Source of the DNA: a virus
Virus record (IMG/VR): IMGVR_UViG_3300020183_003550
Location: 1-30,135 of that record
Reading direction: 5' to 3' (one strand)
DNA length: 30,135 bases
The position numbers were made by a program, and so were the translations under genes. The notes under the pieces were generated by a model, which worked only from the letters and a program-made list of their open reading frames with translations, did no database searches and was not told the origin of the DNA. This document shows positions 1-7,150 of this stretch, piece after piece. Each line of letters begins with the position of its first letter. The first letter of the stretch is position 1.

Positions 1-126
1 ATGGTAAACACCGATTTTAAAATAACTGATAAGTTTAAATGGACTGTAAGTTTTTCAAGTGTTTATCAACTGAACCAAACATTTTTGAATTGGCAAGTAT
101 TAACAGGAACTAAAGTATTGTTATGA
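1..126 (+). CDS. 3' end of an unidentified protein (5' truncated by window)
   Basis: The frame is open from base 1 to a TGA at 124-126, giving 41 residues rich in F, W, K and T. The first codon is ATG, but the true start may lie upstream of the window. The stop overlaps the ATG of the next gene (ATGA), which indicates translational coupling. Its position before a secreted PA14 protein and the lysis genes would suit a late virion or surface protein, but no family can be recognised from this fragment. Confidence 0.55.
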   Translation: MVNTDFKITDKFKWTVSFSSVYQLNQTFLNWQVLTGTKVLL

Positions 127-1838
127 TAAAAAAGTTAATATTATTATTATTACTACCTCTTTCGGTATTTGGGCAGATGACTTATACCCAATCCTCAACA
201 ACTTATTTTTATGAGTCAACCACAGGAACTGATCTAACATTGGGGGATGACCAAACTATAACCAATTTACCTATTGGTTTTACTTTTAATTATTGGGGAA
301 CTGATTTTACAACAGTCAATATTTGCTCAAATGGGTGGATATCATTTACCAATACGGGTGGTAATATTGTAGGAGGTTCACCAAATAATGTAGTAAGTAA
401 TGGTATTCACGGAAACGCTATGGATTTGTTTCCAATAACAGGTTATTTTGTAAGATACCAAACTATTGGTTCATCACCAAACCGAAAATTTGTTGTAAGT
501 TATCATATAGGGTATTATAGTTGTAATTCCAATACAACCCTTTTTACTGATTTTCAAATCGTATTATCTGAAACCACAAATTTAATTCAAATAAATATTA
601 GTTCACATCCCGGTTGTTCTTCGGGAGCATCACTTCAAGGAGTTTCAAATAACAATAATTCACTAATAGTAACAACAACTGGTAGAAATGGGATTAATTG
701 GAGTCCAACTACAAATTCATCGGTTATCTTTACACCTTACATACCCTTCACACATTCAGGTATTATACTAACCGAAAACGATGTTCCTGTTCCAAATATA
801 CTTACAAAAATTTTTAAAAGAAGTTCTACATTAGGATTATCAAACACAATGAATGTTAAAATATTTTCAACACATGGTGGTAATGGAAATACTTCTCAAT
901 ACATTGCTCACCCAACAGTTACTGCTGATTTTGATAAACTATTTAATACATCATTTTCTAATACACAACTTAGATGGAATTCAACATTACCCACAACCAC
1001 TTGTTTAAATTTTACAACATTTACAACTCTTACTGGTGCGGGTGCTACTGTACCCAATAATGGTGATTTCTATTCAGTTGAAGTTACGGGAACATTTATA
1101 CCCGCAGTAACTGGGACTTATTCCTTTGGTATAAATTCAGATGATGGAAGTGATTTATTTATTGGTGGAACTTTTGTTGTTAGTTACTATGGTGGACATG
1201 GGATGAGTGGGCCGATATATGGTAATATAAATTTGGTAGCGGGAACACAATATACCTTCAGAGCAAGGATGCAAGAATTTGGTGGGGGCGATGGATTAGC
1301 AGTTGTATGGAAAAGACCAGGACAATCCACCTACTCTTTACAAACATCAGAATTGGGGGTATTAACACCTACATTTACTCCTTGGACACAACAAACCACA
1401 TCCACAACAAATGCACAAGGACAGTATTCTTTTTCACAACCTATAGCAAATGGAGATGAGTGGTATATTGAAGTTGTAATTCCAACAACAACCTCAAACT
1501 TATCTTCTGCTGATTTTATAGGAGTTGATGATATCGTATTACAAAAAACACCAATCAAGTCTTATCACTACCACAAATACGAATTGAATGGTGATAATAA
1601 TATTACGATTGGTGATATAAACACATTAATTAAAAGAGTAAACGGAACACCCTATACTAAAAGAACCTTACTATTCACAAACTCACAATGGACAACTTTA
1701 ACCACCGGCACAACTGATTTAAGAAGTTCAATACCCGGCGTTCAATCTACCTATACTTTTACTCCTTTGAATGGAGGAACAACTAATCTATATTTATTAT
1801 CACCAGGATTTACAAATCAATCAACTTTAACTTATTAA
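123..1838 (+). CDS. Secreted PA14-domain protein with dockerin-like calcium loop
   Basis: A 571-residue protein. It begins with a classical Sec signal peptide, MIKKLILLLLLPLSVFGQ, of the Flavobacteria type. Residues about 20-200 are beta-rich with many T, N, S and G. Residues about 265-415 form a PA14 domain, shown by GTYSFGINSDDGSDLFIGG near 331-350 and the later R.R.E..GG..L.V.W pattern. PA14 domains bind glycans or cell-surface polymers. Residues about 486-506 (YELNGDNNITIGDINTLIK) resemble a single dockerin or EF-hand calcium loop. The role inferred is surface or polysaccharide binding: a virion adhesion protein, or a protein exported by the infected cell. The Sec signal is odd for a virion part. 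The start is set by the ATGA overlap and the signal peptide. Confidence 0.8.
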   Translation: MIKKLILLLLLPLSVFGQMTYTQSSTTYFYESTTGTDLTLGDDQTITNLPIGFTFNYWGTDFTTVNICSNGWISFTNTGGNIVGGSPNNVVSNGIHGNAMDLFPITGYFVRYQTIGSSPNRKFVVSYHIGYYSCNSNTTLFTDFQIVLSETTNLIQINISSHPGCSSGASLQGVSNNNNSLIVTTTGRNGINWSPTTNSSVIFTPYIPFTHSGIILTENDVPVPNILTKIFKRSSTLGLSNTMNVKIFSTHGGNGNTSQYIAHPTVTADFDKLFNTSFSNTQLRWNSTLPTTTCLNFTTFTTLTGAGATVPNNGDFYSVEVTGTFIPAVTGTYSFGINSDDGSDLFIGGTFVVSYYGGHGMSGPIYGNINLVAGTQYTFRARMQEFGGGDGLAVVWKRPGQSTYSLQTSELGVLTPTFTPWTQQTTSTTNAQGQYSFSQPIANGDEWYIEVVIPTTTSNLSSADFIGVDDIVLQKTPIKSYHYHKYELNGDNNITIGDINTLIKRVNGTPYTKRTLLFTNSQWTTLTTGTTDLRSSIPGVQSTYTFTPLNGGTTNLYLLSPGFTNQSTLTY

Positions 1839-1850
1839 AAGGAGAAAACA

Positions 1851-2252
1851 ATGAACACAATAGTATGTTATTTTATTTCAAGCGTTATCACACTTGCTCA
1901 TATGAATGGGGTGCCCGATACAAAACTAACTTATGGTGCAAAACAAATCGTTACTGAATTGGTAAACGATAAGTACGCACTTTGCGATGATGGTAGACCA
2001 ATAACTGTAGAAATATTATCAATTGAAGCACCAACAAAAGGTATTAGAGTAGGCCCATTTGAATTCAAACAAAAGAAAACTATCGTAAAAACAAAAATAA
2101 CGATGGACGGTAAGGAGTATTTTGGGGAAGGTTCAAACAAAACATCGGTATCTTCTACAATTCTACAATTACAGGATGAAAACCTACCATTTGAAAGAAC
2201 CGAATTTAGTTCTGCTTTAAGAAAATCATTAGAATCATCATTTAAAAAATAA
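1851..2252 (+). CDS. Small secreted protein of unknown function
   Basis: 133 residues. A good Shine-Dalgarno (aaaaggag) precedes the ATG. The N-terminus (about residues 1-17) is hydrophobic, MNTIVCYFISSVITLAHM, and may be an uncleaved or atypical signal peptide. The rest is soluble, with a beta-rich middle (residues 45-90: TVEILSIEAPTKGIRVGPFEF, then KTKITMDGKEYFGEG) and an amphipathic C-terminal helix. The layout is loosely reminiscent of Bacteroidetes periplasmic proteins of the LpoB/CsgG sort, but no diagnostic motif is present. It lies between the PA14 protein and the lysis block, so it is probably expressed late. Confidence 0.7.
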   Translation: MNTIVCYFISSVITLAHMNGVPDTKLTYGAKQIVTELVNDKYALCDDGRPITVEILSIEAPTKGIRVGPFEFKQKKTIVKTKITMDGKEYFGEGSNKTSVSSTILQLQDENLPFERTEFSSALRKSLESSFKK

Positions 2253-2266
2253 AAAAAGGAGTAAAT

Positions 2267-2668
2267 ATGGAATTATTAGTTATATTAGTTGCTGGTTTTT
2301 TGTTTATGTTCTTCAATGAACTTGAAGATGAGTGTATTTCAAATAATTGGAAAGGTAAGTATGAAAAGTGGAATACAAAAAACTCTTGGAAGGGCAAGTG
2401 GAAATTAGATAAAGATGGCAACCCAATGCCATATGAAAAAAAATGGTATCATTTTGGAGTTCCAATGCCTAAAGCAGAAAGATATCCTTATGGTTCAACC
2501 CTATTTGTAGGGTTTAGTGATGCAGAACACTTTTTTCAAATGATGAAAGTTCTTTCTGTGTGTTTTGGGTTTGCTGTTTATGGGTTTTGGCCGGCAGCCT
2601 GTTTTTTTGTAGGACATATTTTATTAGGTGTAGCAAAAGAAACTGTTTTTAAATCTTTTTTAAGATAA
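2267..2668 (+). CDS. Predicted membrane protein, unknown
   Basis: 133 residues, preceded by aaaaaaggag 6-7 bases before the ATG. One hydrophobic segment lies at residues about 2-17. A long, basic, W/K-rich loop follows (NNWKGKYEKWNTKNSWKGKW). A second, longer hydrophobic stretch covers about 92-122. It sits directly before the endolysin gene, so a role in lysis or envelope disruption is possible by context only. No known holin signature is visible. Confidence 0.7.
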   Translation: MELLVILVAGFLFMFFNELEDECISNNWKGKYEKWNTKNSWKGKWKLDKDGNPMPYEKKWYHFGVPMPKAERYPYGSTLFVGFSDAEHFFQMMKVLSVCFGFAVYGFWPAACFFVGHILLGVAKETVFKSFLR

Positions 2669-2707
2669 AAACGATATTTATATAAGTAACAAAACGAAAG
2701 GGTATTT

Positions 2708-3307
2708 ATGGACATTAACAAATTAAAAGGGCATATTCCTGATGGGGTGCTAGCACAAATTCCATCTGTTATGACCACATTCAAAATTGACACACCACTT
2801 AGATTATCACACTTTTTAGCCCAATGTGGACACGAAAGTGCTGGTTTCAAAGCCGTTCAAGAAAATCTAAACTATGGAGCTAAAGGTTTATTGGGTATTT
2901 TTAAAAAATATTTCCCAACCGAAGCTAAAGCTTTACAATACGAAAGAAAGCCTGAAAAAATTGCTAACTTAGTATATGGTGGTAGAATGGGAAATGGTGA
3001 TGAAGCATCAGGTGACGGATATAAGTTTAGAGGTAGAGGTTACATCCAACTAACAGGAAAAAGTAATTATACTGCTTTTGGTAAAGCAATTAACGAAGAT
3101 ATAGCTGCTAACCCAGATTTAGTAGCAACAAAGTATCCATTATTATCAGCTGCTTGGTTTTGGTCAAGCAATGGATTAAACACTATCGCTGATAAAGGTG
3201 CGGATGATGCAAGTGTAACATCTGCTACAAAGAGGGTGAATGGTGGAACAATTGGTCTTGCTGATAGAATTAAACACTTTAAAGAGTATTACGCATTACT
3301 TAAATAA
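2708..3307 (+). CDS. Endolysin, glycoside hydrolase family 19 (chitinase/lysozyme-like)
   Basis: 199 residues. Family 19 glycoside hydrolases cut the beta-1,4 glycan backbone; phage members degrade peptidoglycan. Evidence: the helix FLAQCGHESAGF with H42-E43-S44 (E43 is the likely catalytic acid), then LNYGAKGLLGIFKKYFP, YGGRMGNG, and the family hallmark FRGRGYIQLTG at 107-117. A C-terminal TKRVNGGTIGLADR segment completes the fold. No signal peptide or TM segment is present, so it should need the holin to reach the wall. It is followed by two TM/coiled-coil proteins and a holin-like protein, which forms a complete lysis cassette. A start at 2708 leaves no missing domain. Confidence 0.93.
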   Translation: MDINKLKGHIPDGVLAQIPSVMTTFKIDTPLRLSHFLAQCGHESAGFKAVQENLNYGAKGLLGIFKKYFPTEAKALQYERKPEKIANLVYGGRMGNGDEASGDGYKFRGRGYIQLTGKSNYTAFGKAINEDIAANPDLVATKYPLLSAAWFWSSNGLNTIADKGADDASVTSATKRVNGGTIGLADRIKHFKEYYALLK

Positions 3308-3310
3308 AAA

Positions 3311-3523
3311 ATGAAATTTCCAATATCATTTGAAGATTTTATAAAAGACCCCATCAAAGCCATTATGTTTTTGGTTTTGGTGGGGATCGTTTTTCTTTAT
3401 ATTGATAATAGAATGGTTTATAAAGAACAAATAGAAACTCAGAAAGTTAGAATTAATAAATTAGAGCAGGATGTTGAAAAATTACAACAAACTGTGGTTA
3501 AATTAGTAGAAGAATGCGATTAG
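3311..3523 (+). CDS. Small TM plus coiled-coil protein of the lysis cassette
   Basis: 70 residues. A short N-terminal amphipathic stretch is followed by one TM segment (residues about 17-31, AIMFLVLVGIVFLYI) and a C-terminal coiled coil (about 38-68, with heptads of I/L/V such as RINKLEQDVEKLQQTVVKL). It begins 3 bases after the endolysin stop and overlaps the next gene by 10 bases. The architecture fits an inner-membrane spanin or holin accessory protein, but this is inference from shape and place. Confidence 0.75.
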   Translation: MKFPISFEDFIKDPIKAIMFLVLVGIVFLYIDNRMVYKEQIETQKVRINKLEQDVEKLQQTVVKLVEECD

Positions 3524-3900
3524 AAAAGATTTACATATTATTAATTGCCTTTGTTGGCGGGGTGGCTGGATATAATTTAGGATATAGAGTTGCTGAAAGT
3601 GATTTTGTAGCTACAGAATCCGCTTTGCTAGATAAAATATCTTCGTTGGAATGGGAGGTTGAAAATATCTATGAAGAAAAAGAAAAAATAATTGAGGAAG
3701 AATTTATCAGACAGAGTGATTCAGTACACACCCCCACAAAAAAAATAAAATACAAAAAAGCTCAAAAAGCAAAAACAAAAGTTGATTCTTTAGAATTTGT
3801 TGTTGAAAAAAAGATTGAAATGATACGTTTGAAAAAATGGAATGACAGTATAGAAGAACATTTATTAAGAACGGAAATACAAAGATTAAAGAAAGACTAA
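3514..3900 (+). CDS. TM plus coiled-coil protein, possible inner-membrane spanin
   Basis: 128 residues. One N-terminal TM segment (about 5-22, KIYILLIAFVGGVAGYNL) is followed by a long, highly charged helical or coiled-coil region rich in K and E. This is the shape of Rz-type i-spanins, which bridge the envelope in the last step of lysis. No lipoprotein partner (o-spanin) overlaps it. The ATG lies inside the previous gene, so the two are translationally coupled. Confidence 0.75.
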   Translation: MRLEKIYILLIAFVGGVAGYNLGYRVAESDFVATESALLDKISSLEWEVENIYEEKEKIIEEEFIRQSDSVHTPTKKIKYKKAQKAKTKVDSLEFVVEKKIEMIRLKKWNDSIEEHLLRTEIQRLKKD

Positions 3901-3901
3901 T

Positions 3902-4345
3902 ATGACAAGTAAATTACAAATACTTACTAATCCGTTGATATTAACAATAACATCCATATCCGGCTTATGTGCTTTTATATGTAGTTATTTTCTTAATCTA
4001 TATATGAACAATCAAGACCAATATACCGCAGTAATTGGTGTAATGTTTTTAGATGGTATATTTGGAATAATAGCCGGTTCAAAAAAAGAGGGATTTAAAA
4101 CACGCAAAGCCCTAGGTGTACTAAGAAATACTTTTGTTTGGATAATGATACTATCCGCAATACTAATGGTGGAAAAGGGTTTTAGTGGCACGGGTTGGTT
4201 GAGTGAAGTAATTGTTGTTCCATTTATGGTGTTTCAGTTAGTAAGTGCACTTAAAAACGCATCAATGGCAGGGTATATAAAGATGAGTTTGTTAAATGAG
4301 ATACTTGATAAAATAGATAATCACAAAGGAATTAGAAAGGTATAA
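3902..4345 (+). CDS. Holin-like membrane protein
   Basis: 147 residues with about four hydrophobic helices: 10-33, 42-58, 75-94 and 101-118. The segment AVIGVMFLDGIFGIIAGSKK resembles the D-G-I-G loop of phage holins of the Bacteroidetes/Firmicutes holin_4 type. Such holins form inner-membrane holes that release the endolysin and time lysis. The order endolysin, two coiled-coil proteins, holin supports this call. The start is 1 base after the previous stop. Confidence 0.75.
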   Translation: MTSKLQILTNPLILTITSISGLCAFICSYFLNLYMNNQDQYTAVIGVMFLDGIFGIIAGSKKEGFKTRKALGVLRNTFVWIMILSAILMVEKGFSGTGWLSEVIVVPFMVFQLVSALKNASMAGYIKMSLLNEILDKIDNHKGIRKV

Positions 4346-4346
4346 T

Positions 4347-4727
4347 ATGGGATGTGGGTGCGAACAAAATAAAAAACCTTTAAAAGAGGCTTTGGTAGTA
4401 ACAAAGGATAATTTAAGAGACCAAGCCTATAATGCTATCTACAATACACCGATATCGTTTACATATCAAAACAAAGATACAGGTGGTAGAAGTAATGCAT
4501 CATATCAAAAGGCGTTGAATAGAAAAGAAAAAATCGGCAAACCCGTATCTGATACTGATAAAGATAAGATGGTAAAAGAATTAATACCATTCCTTGCTTA
4601 TTTATACAAAAAGCATTTGAAAGCAATAGTGAAAGAGGGTAATAATAAACCAACCATATCTAAATTTATAAAAGAAAATATTAGGATTAAAAAAAATGGC
4701 GACGTGTTCCTCAAAACTAAAGGGTGA
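4347..4727 (+). CDS. Hypothetical protein with N-terminal Cys cluster
   Basis: 126 residues. It starts MGCGCEQNKK, a C-x-C cluster seen at the ends of several small marine-phage proteins. The rest is basic and helical, with many K residues and no TM. It overlaps the next gene by 32 bases in another frame. The function is unknown. The lysis block ends just before it, so it may be a late accessory gene. Confidence 0.65.
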   Translation: MGCGCEQNKKPLKEALVVTKDNLRDQAYNAIYNTPISFTYQNKDTGGRSNASYQKALNRKEKIGKPVSDTDKDKMVKELIPFLAYLYKKHLKAIVKEGNNKPTISKFIKENIRIKKNGDVFLKTKG

Positions 4728-5331
4728 AACTGAGCAAGAATTTAGAAAAAGATGTGGTGGATACACCTATGCTTTTCCAATAAATATCTTTCAGAAAAAA
4801 GAAGAAGAACCCCCTGCCGAAGAACCACCACCGGCAGCTGAACCCACACCACCACCACCTGCACCTGAAGGTGGTATAGAAGAAGCAAAACATACCAAAG
4901 GTGGTATATACAAAGGTAAATTAAAGATTGGTGGAGTGCCTGTACCTGTTGAGGTAGAAATGGTTGGTGTTGATAATAGAACCCGTAGTTATTTGGTAAG
5001 AGTAATCCATATTGATAAACAATATTGGAGTAAGTTACCAAAAGATGGTATAATCCCTATTCCATCTCGTATTTTTGATATACCAGGCGGTGGTTGGGCT
5101 AAACTAAAAACACCATCGGTATTTGAGAACCAGAAGTATTACGATAAGTTGAAAACGATTGAAACTATGGTAATTGAACTTTTGAAAAAAAGAATAAAAG
5201 AAGATTGGACGAATAAATACAAAAAATCCATAGATTGTAATAATCCAAAAGGATTTTCCCAAAAAGCACATTGTGCGGGGAGAAAAGCCAGACAGAGGGG
5301 TGAGGATACCAAATCAAGTCCAGTAAAATAA
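4696..5331 (+). CDS. Proline-rich linker protein with C-terminal CNNPKGFSQKAHC motif
   Basis: 211 residues in three parts. The N-terminus has two Cys (CSSKLKGETEQEFRKRCGG). A long Pro/Glu linker covers about 36-60. A folded middle (about 65-165) follows, with IYKGKLKIGGVPVPVEVEM and an IPSRIFDIPGGGW segment. The C-terminus carries IDCNNPKGFSQKAHCAGR, a paired-Cys motif I recall from unrelated proteins of marine T4-like phages; it may be a small metal-binding or packaging tag. The Pro-rich linker suggests a tethered, possibly virion-associated protein. The function is unknown. Confidence 0.7.
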   Translation: MATCSSKLKGETEQEFRKRCGGYTYAFPINIFQKKEEEPPAEEPPPAAEPTPPPPAPEGGIEEAKHTKGGIYKGKLKIGGVPVPVEVEMVGVDNRTRSYLVRVIHIDKQYWSKLPKDGIIPIPSRIFDIPGGGWAKLKTPSVFENQKYYDKLKTIETMVIELLKKRIKEDWTNKYKKSIDCNNPKGFSQKAHCAGRKARQRGEDTKSSPVK

Positions 5332-5333
5332 AT

Positions 5334-5364
5334 TTGGATAATTAAACTTTCTTTCGTATATTTA
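5334..5364 (+). promoter_or_regulatory. Class I promoter for HAD gene (TTGG-N19-TATATTTA)
   Basis: TTGG at 5334-5337 and TATATTTA at 5357-5364 are separated by exactly 19 bases, matching the Bacteroidetes primary-sigma pattern (TTTG, about 19 bases, TAnnTTTG). The ATG is only 5 bases beyond the -7 box, so the transcript should be leaderless or nearly so. Confidence 0.75.
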
Positions 5365-5369
5365 TAGGT

Positions 5370-5948
5370 ATGAGAAAAGTTTTAAGAGTATTTGATTTGG
5401 ATGATACCCTCGTAAAGACATCATCAAAAATTAAGGTAATCCATTCAGATGGCAAGGAATCCATGCTTACACCAGGTGAGTATGCTGTTTATAAAGAAAA
5501 ACCTGGCGATAAGTTCGATTTTGGGGAATTCAACAAACTCCTACAAGAACCAAAACTAATTAAAAAGAATGTAGATTTACTGAAAAAGATGCTTTCAGAC
5601 CCATCCAAAAAAGTAACTATATTGACTGCCAGGACTTTAGGATTTCCAATTAAGCACTTTTTTAAAACACAATTAGGTTTGGATGTGTATCCTGTTACAT
5701 TGGGTAGTAATAATCCACAAGATAAAGCAGATTGGATTGAAAAGCATATAGAAAAAGGATATACTGATATTGCTTTTATGGATGATTCACCATCAAACAT
5801 TCAGGCGGTAAATAAACTTAAATCAAAATACCCAAATGTAAATCTTAAAACAAAATTGGTTGTAGACCATTTTGCTCCTGAGAAAAAAGTTCGTATATTT
5901 GAATCATTGGTTCAATCAAAATTTAACGATTTATTAAAAGTTTTTTAA
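5370..5948 (+). CDS. HAD-superfamily phosphatase
   Basis: 192 residues. HAD motif I is FDLDDTLVKT (residues 8-17, with two catalytic Asp). Motif II is KVTILTART (about 81-89). Motif IV is FMDDSPSNIQAV (about 136-147). A basic residue for motif III probably lies in the loop between. The build resembles phage polynucleotide-kinase 3'-phosphatase and other small-molecule HAD phosphatases; no kinase domain is attached. A possible role is removal of terminal or nucleotide phosphates. It is transcribed from its own class I promoter, and the start is fixed by that promoter. Confidence 0.85.
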   Translation: MRKVLRVFDLDDTLVKTSSKIKVIHSDGKESMLTPGEYAVYKEKPGDKFDFGEFNKLLQEPKLIKKNVDLLKKMLSDPSKKVTILTARTLGFPIKHFFKTQLGLDVYPVTLGSNNPQDKADWIEKHIEKGYTDIAFMDDSPSNIQAVNKLKSKYPNVNLKTKLVVDHFAPEKKVRIFESLVQSKFNDLLKVF

Positions 5949-5958
5949 TATATATAGT

Positions 5959-6174
5959 ATGGTAAACGAATACGAAAAAAAGGCAATGGATGATACTTTG
6001 GAGATAGTCCTAAGTAGGAAGCGTGGAATTGCGGATTATAAAAAACTTGTAATCCCACATTTAGTTGATTTTTATCTAAAGCACGAAGAATACGAAAAAC
6101 TCCAACAGTTGAAAAACTTTACCGACAGGATGGAGAAACTAAATGAAAATAAAAGTAAAAAAGCTAAAGTATGA
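5959..6174 (+). CDS. Small helical protein, unknown
   Basis: 71 residues, charged and almost all helical (DDTLEIVLSRKRGIADYKK then HLVDFYLKHEEYEKLQQLK), ending in a Lys-rich tail. It starts 10 bases after the HAD stop and overlaps the next gene by 32 bases. The pattern of a short helical bundle with hydrophobic repeats suggests protein binding. No family is recognised. Confidence 0.65.
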   Translation: MVNEYEKKAMDDTLEIVLSRKRGIADYKKLVIPHLVDFYLKHEEYEKLQQLKNFTDRMEKLNENKSKKAKV

Positions 6175-6337
6175 GGTAGATTCCGGCGGAACTGGCCAAA
6201 CCCATATTATTTATGTATTGGACAGGTCTAATCGTCCAATATTAGCGGAGTTATGTAACGAAAACGAAATACCAATTTACCTAAACAAATATCAGAAAAA
6301 ATTTGATATACCCAATGGCAAAATTATATATTCATAA
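6143..6337 (+). CDS. Small hypothetical protein upstream of clpS-like gene
   Basis: 64 residues, with a basic N-terminus and a beta-rich body (GQTHIIYVLDRSNRPILAEL). It overlaps the previous gene at its 5' end and the ClpS-like gene at its 3' end, so the set 5959-6705 is probably one coupled translational unit. No recognised domain. Confidence 0.55.
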   Translation: MKIKVKKLKYEVDSGGTGQTHIIYVLDRSNRPILAELCNENEIPIYLNKYQKKFDIPNGKIIYS

Positions 6338-6560
6338 TGATGATATCCATTCGTTCAATGATGTCATTCTAATACTATCAAATATGTTTGATTACCCACT
6401 AAATCAATGCGCAAGTATTGCTCACATAATTCATACAACCGGTGATTGTTGTATAAAGGAGGGTAATTATGATGAATTGTTTAACTATCAAAATAAACTA
6501 AACTATTTAAGGTTTGAAACGGAGATAAAAAATGAGCGTAGAAAAAGAGCAAAAAAGTAA
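6315..6560 (+). CDS. clpS: ClpS-like N-degron adaptor for ClpAP/ClpCP protease
   Basis: 81 residues from the ATG at 6315; an in-frame TTG at 6303 is less likely. ClpS adaptors bind proteins with destabilising N-terminal residues and hand them to the Clp protease. Seen here: NDD at 8-10, F14 at the gatekeeper position (Met40 in E. coli ClpS), and H40 in IIHTTGDCCIKEG. The gap from N8 to H40 is 32 residues, the same as from Asn34 to His66 in E. coli ClpS, where these residues bind the N-degron amino group. The C-terminal helix (NYLRFETEIKNER) also fits. It lacks the long flexible N-terminal extension that E. coli ClpS uses to block substrate delivery, so it may be a competitive inhibitor or a decoy rather than a working adaptor. 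Confidence 0.85.
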   Translation: MAKLYIHNDDIHSFNDVILILSNMFDYPLNQCASIAHIIHTTGDCCIKEGNYDELFNYQNKLNYLRFETEIKNERRKRAKK

Positions 6561-6705
6561 GGGTTTGGGAGATACCATTGCAAAGGTAACATCAGCAACC
6601 AAATTAGATAAGTTGGCTGAAAAAATAGCCCATATTGCAGGACACGAAGATTGTGGGTGTTCTAAAAGACAAGAAACCCTAAATAAGTTGTTTCCATACA
6701 AATAA
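6532..6705 (+). CDS. Conserved small phage protein with CGC-KR motif
   Basis: 57 residues. It reads MSVEKEQKSKGLGDTIAKV at the start and ends CGCSKRQETLNKLFPYK. The layout GLGDT, helix, D/ECGC-x-KR-xxxLNxxFPYK is one I recall from many small proteins of marine tailed phages; its function is not known. The start overlaps the ClpS-like gene by 29 bases. It is followed by a hairpin with a T-run, so this is the last gene of its operon. Confidence 0.7.
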   Translation: MSVEKEQKSKGLGDTIAKVTSATKLDKLAEKIAHIAGHEDCGCSKRQETLNKLFPYK

Positions 6706-6710
6706 CCCAA

Positions 6711-6752
6711 CTGTCCAATAAATTGGACACTTTTAGGTAAAAATGTGGATAA
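6711..6752 (+). repeat. 41-bp repeat, copy 1: hairpin/terminator ahead of a class I promoter
   Basis: It contains the perfect hairpin TGTCCAA-TAAA-TTGGACA (6712-6729) followed by CTTTT, then GGTAAAAATGTGGATAA. A copy with very few differences stands at 15197-15237, again between the end of an operon and a class I promoter. The hairpin plus T-run suggests a terminator insulating the downstream unit. Confidence 0.65.
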
Positions 6753-6768
6753 CTTTTTGAAAAAAGGC

Positions 6769-6799
6769 TTGGAAATATAGGTTTTCTGTTGTATATTTA
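6769..6799 (+). promoter_or_regulatory. Class I promoter (TTGG-N19-TATATTTA)
   Basis: TTGG at 6769-6772, exactly 19 bases, then TATATTTA at 6792-6799. The spacer sequence AAATATAGGTTTTCTGTTG is identical to that of the 7113-7143 promoter. The ATG at 6807 lies 8 bases after the box, so the leader is 0-4 bases. Confidence 0.78.
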
Positions 6800-6806
6800 C
6801 TATGTA

Positions 6807-7079
6807 ATGATTGATAAACTAACCCCCCAAATTGTGAAAAAGGCCACTTTTAAGGTTATTTTCCCCACGAACTATGAGTTCGCTAATCCCAATAGTAAGG
6901 TTGAAACCTCCTATGAGATTGAGTATTCCACCCCTTTAGAGTTAAAGAAACTCTATCAGGAAGCCCGCCAGGTGTGGTCTGAATACTTTGTAGAGGCTTA
7001 TACGGATACTTTTGTGATGTCGGATTCCCACACCTATCAGGAAGAAATCCAAAAACAACTGATGGCCGCTGAATGGTAA
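6807..7079 (+). CDS. Small acidic protein, unknown (MIDK family start)
   Basis: 90 residues from the ATG at 6807; an upstream in-frame codon at 6789 would fall within the promoter and is rejected. It begins MIDKLTPQIVKK, close to the MIDKYSP start of the next gene, and contains a beta segment (ATFKVIFPTNYEF) then a helix with many E/Y/W. Each of the two genes has its own near-identical promoter, which points to a duplicated promoter/start cassette. No domain recognised. Confidence 0.7.
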   Translation: MIDKLTPQIVKKATFKVIFPTNYEFANPNSKVETSYEIEYSTPLELKKLYQEARQVWSEYFVEAYTDTFVMSDSHTYQEEIQKQLMAAEW

Positions 7080-7112
7080 TTTAAGATTTAACCTAAATTT
7101 AATATTGAAAGT

Positions 7113-7143
7113 TTGTAAATATAGGTTTTCTGTTGTATATTTA
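7113..7143 (+). promoter_or_regulatory. Class I promoter (TTGT-N19-TATATTTA)
   Basis: TTGT at 7113-7116, 19 bases, then TATATTTA at 7136-7143. The ATG at 7151 follows 7 bases after the box. It is preceded by TTTAACCTAAATTTAATAT, which also occurs before the 15266 promoter. Confidence 0.75.
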
Positions 7144-7150
7144 CTATATA

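Noticed and set aside
2672-2690. T4-type late promoter before the endolysin gene (TATTTATA)
   Set aside because: Only a weak AT-rich match, with no TTGG box at 19 bases and no recurring copy elsewhere.
4742-5041. Long minus-strand reading frame
   Set aside because: It is antisense to the proline-rich linker gene and is an artefact of its CCA/CCT repeats; no start context or domain.
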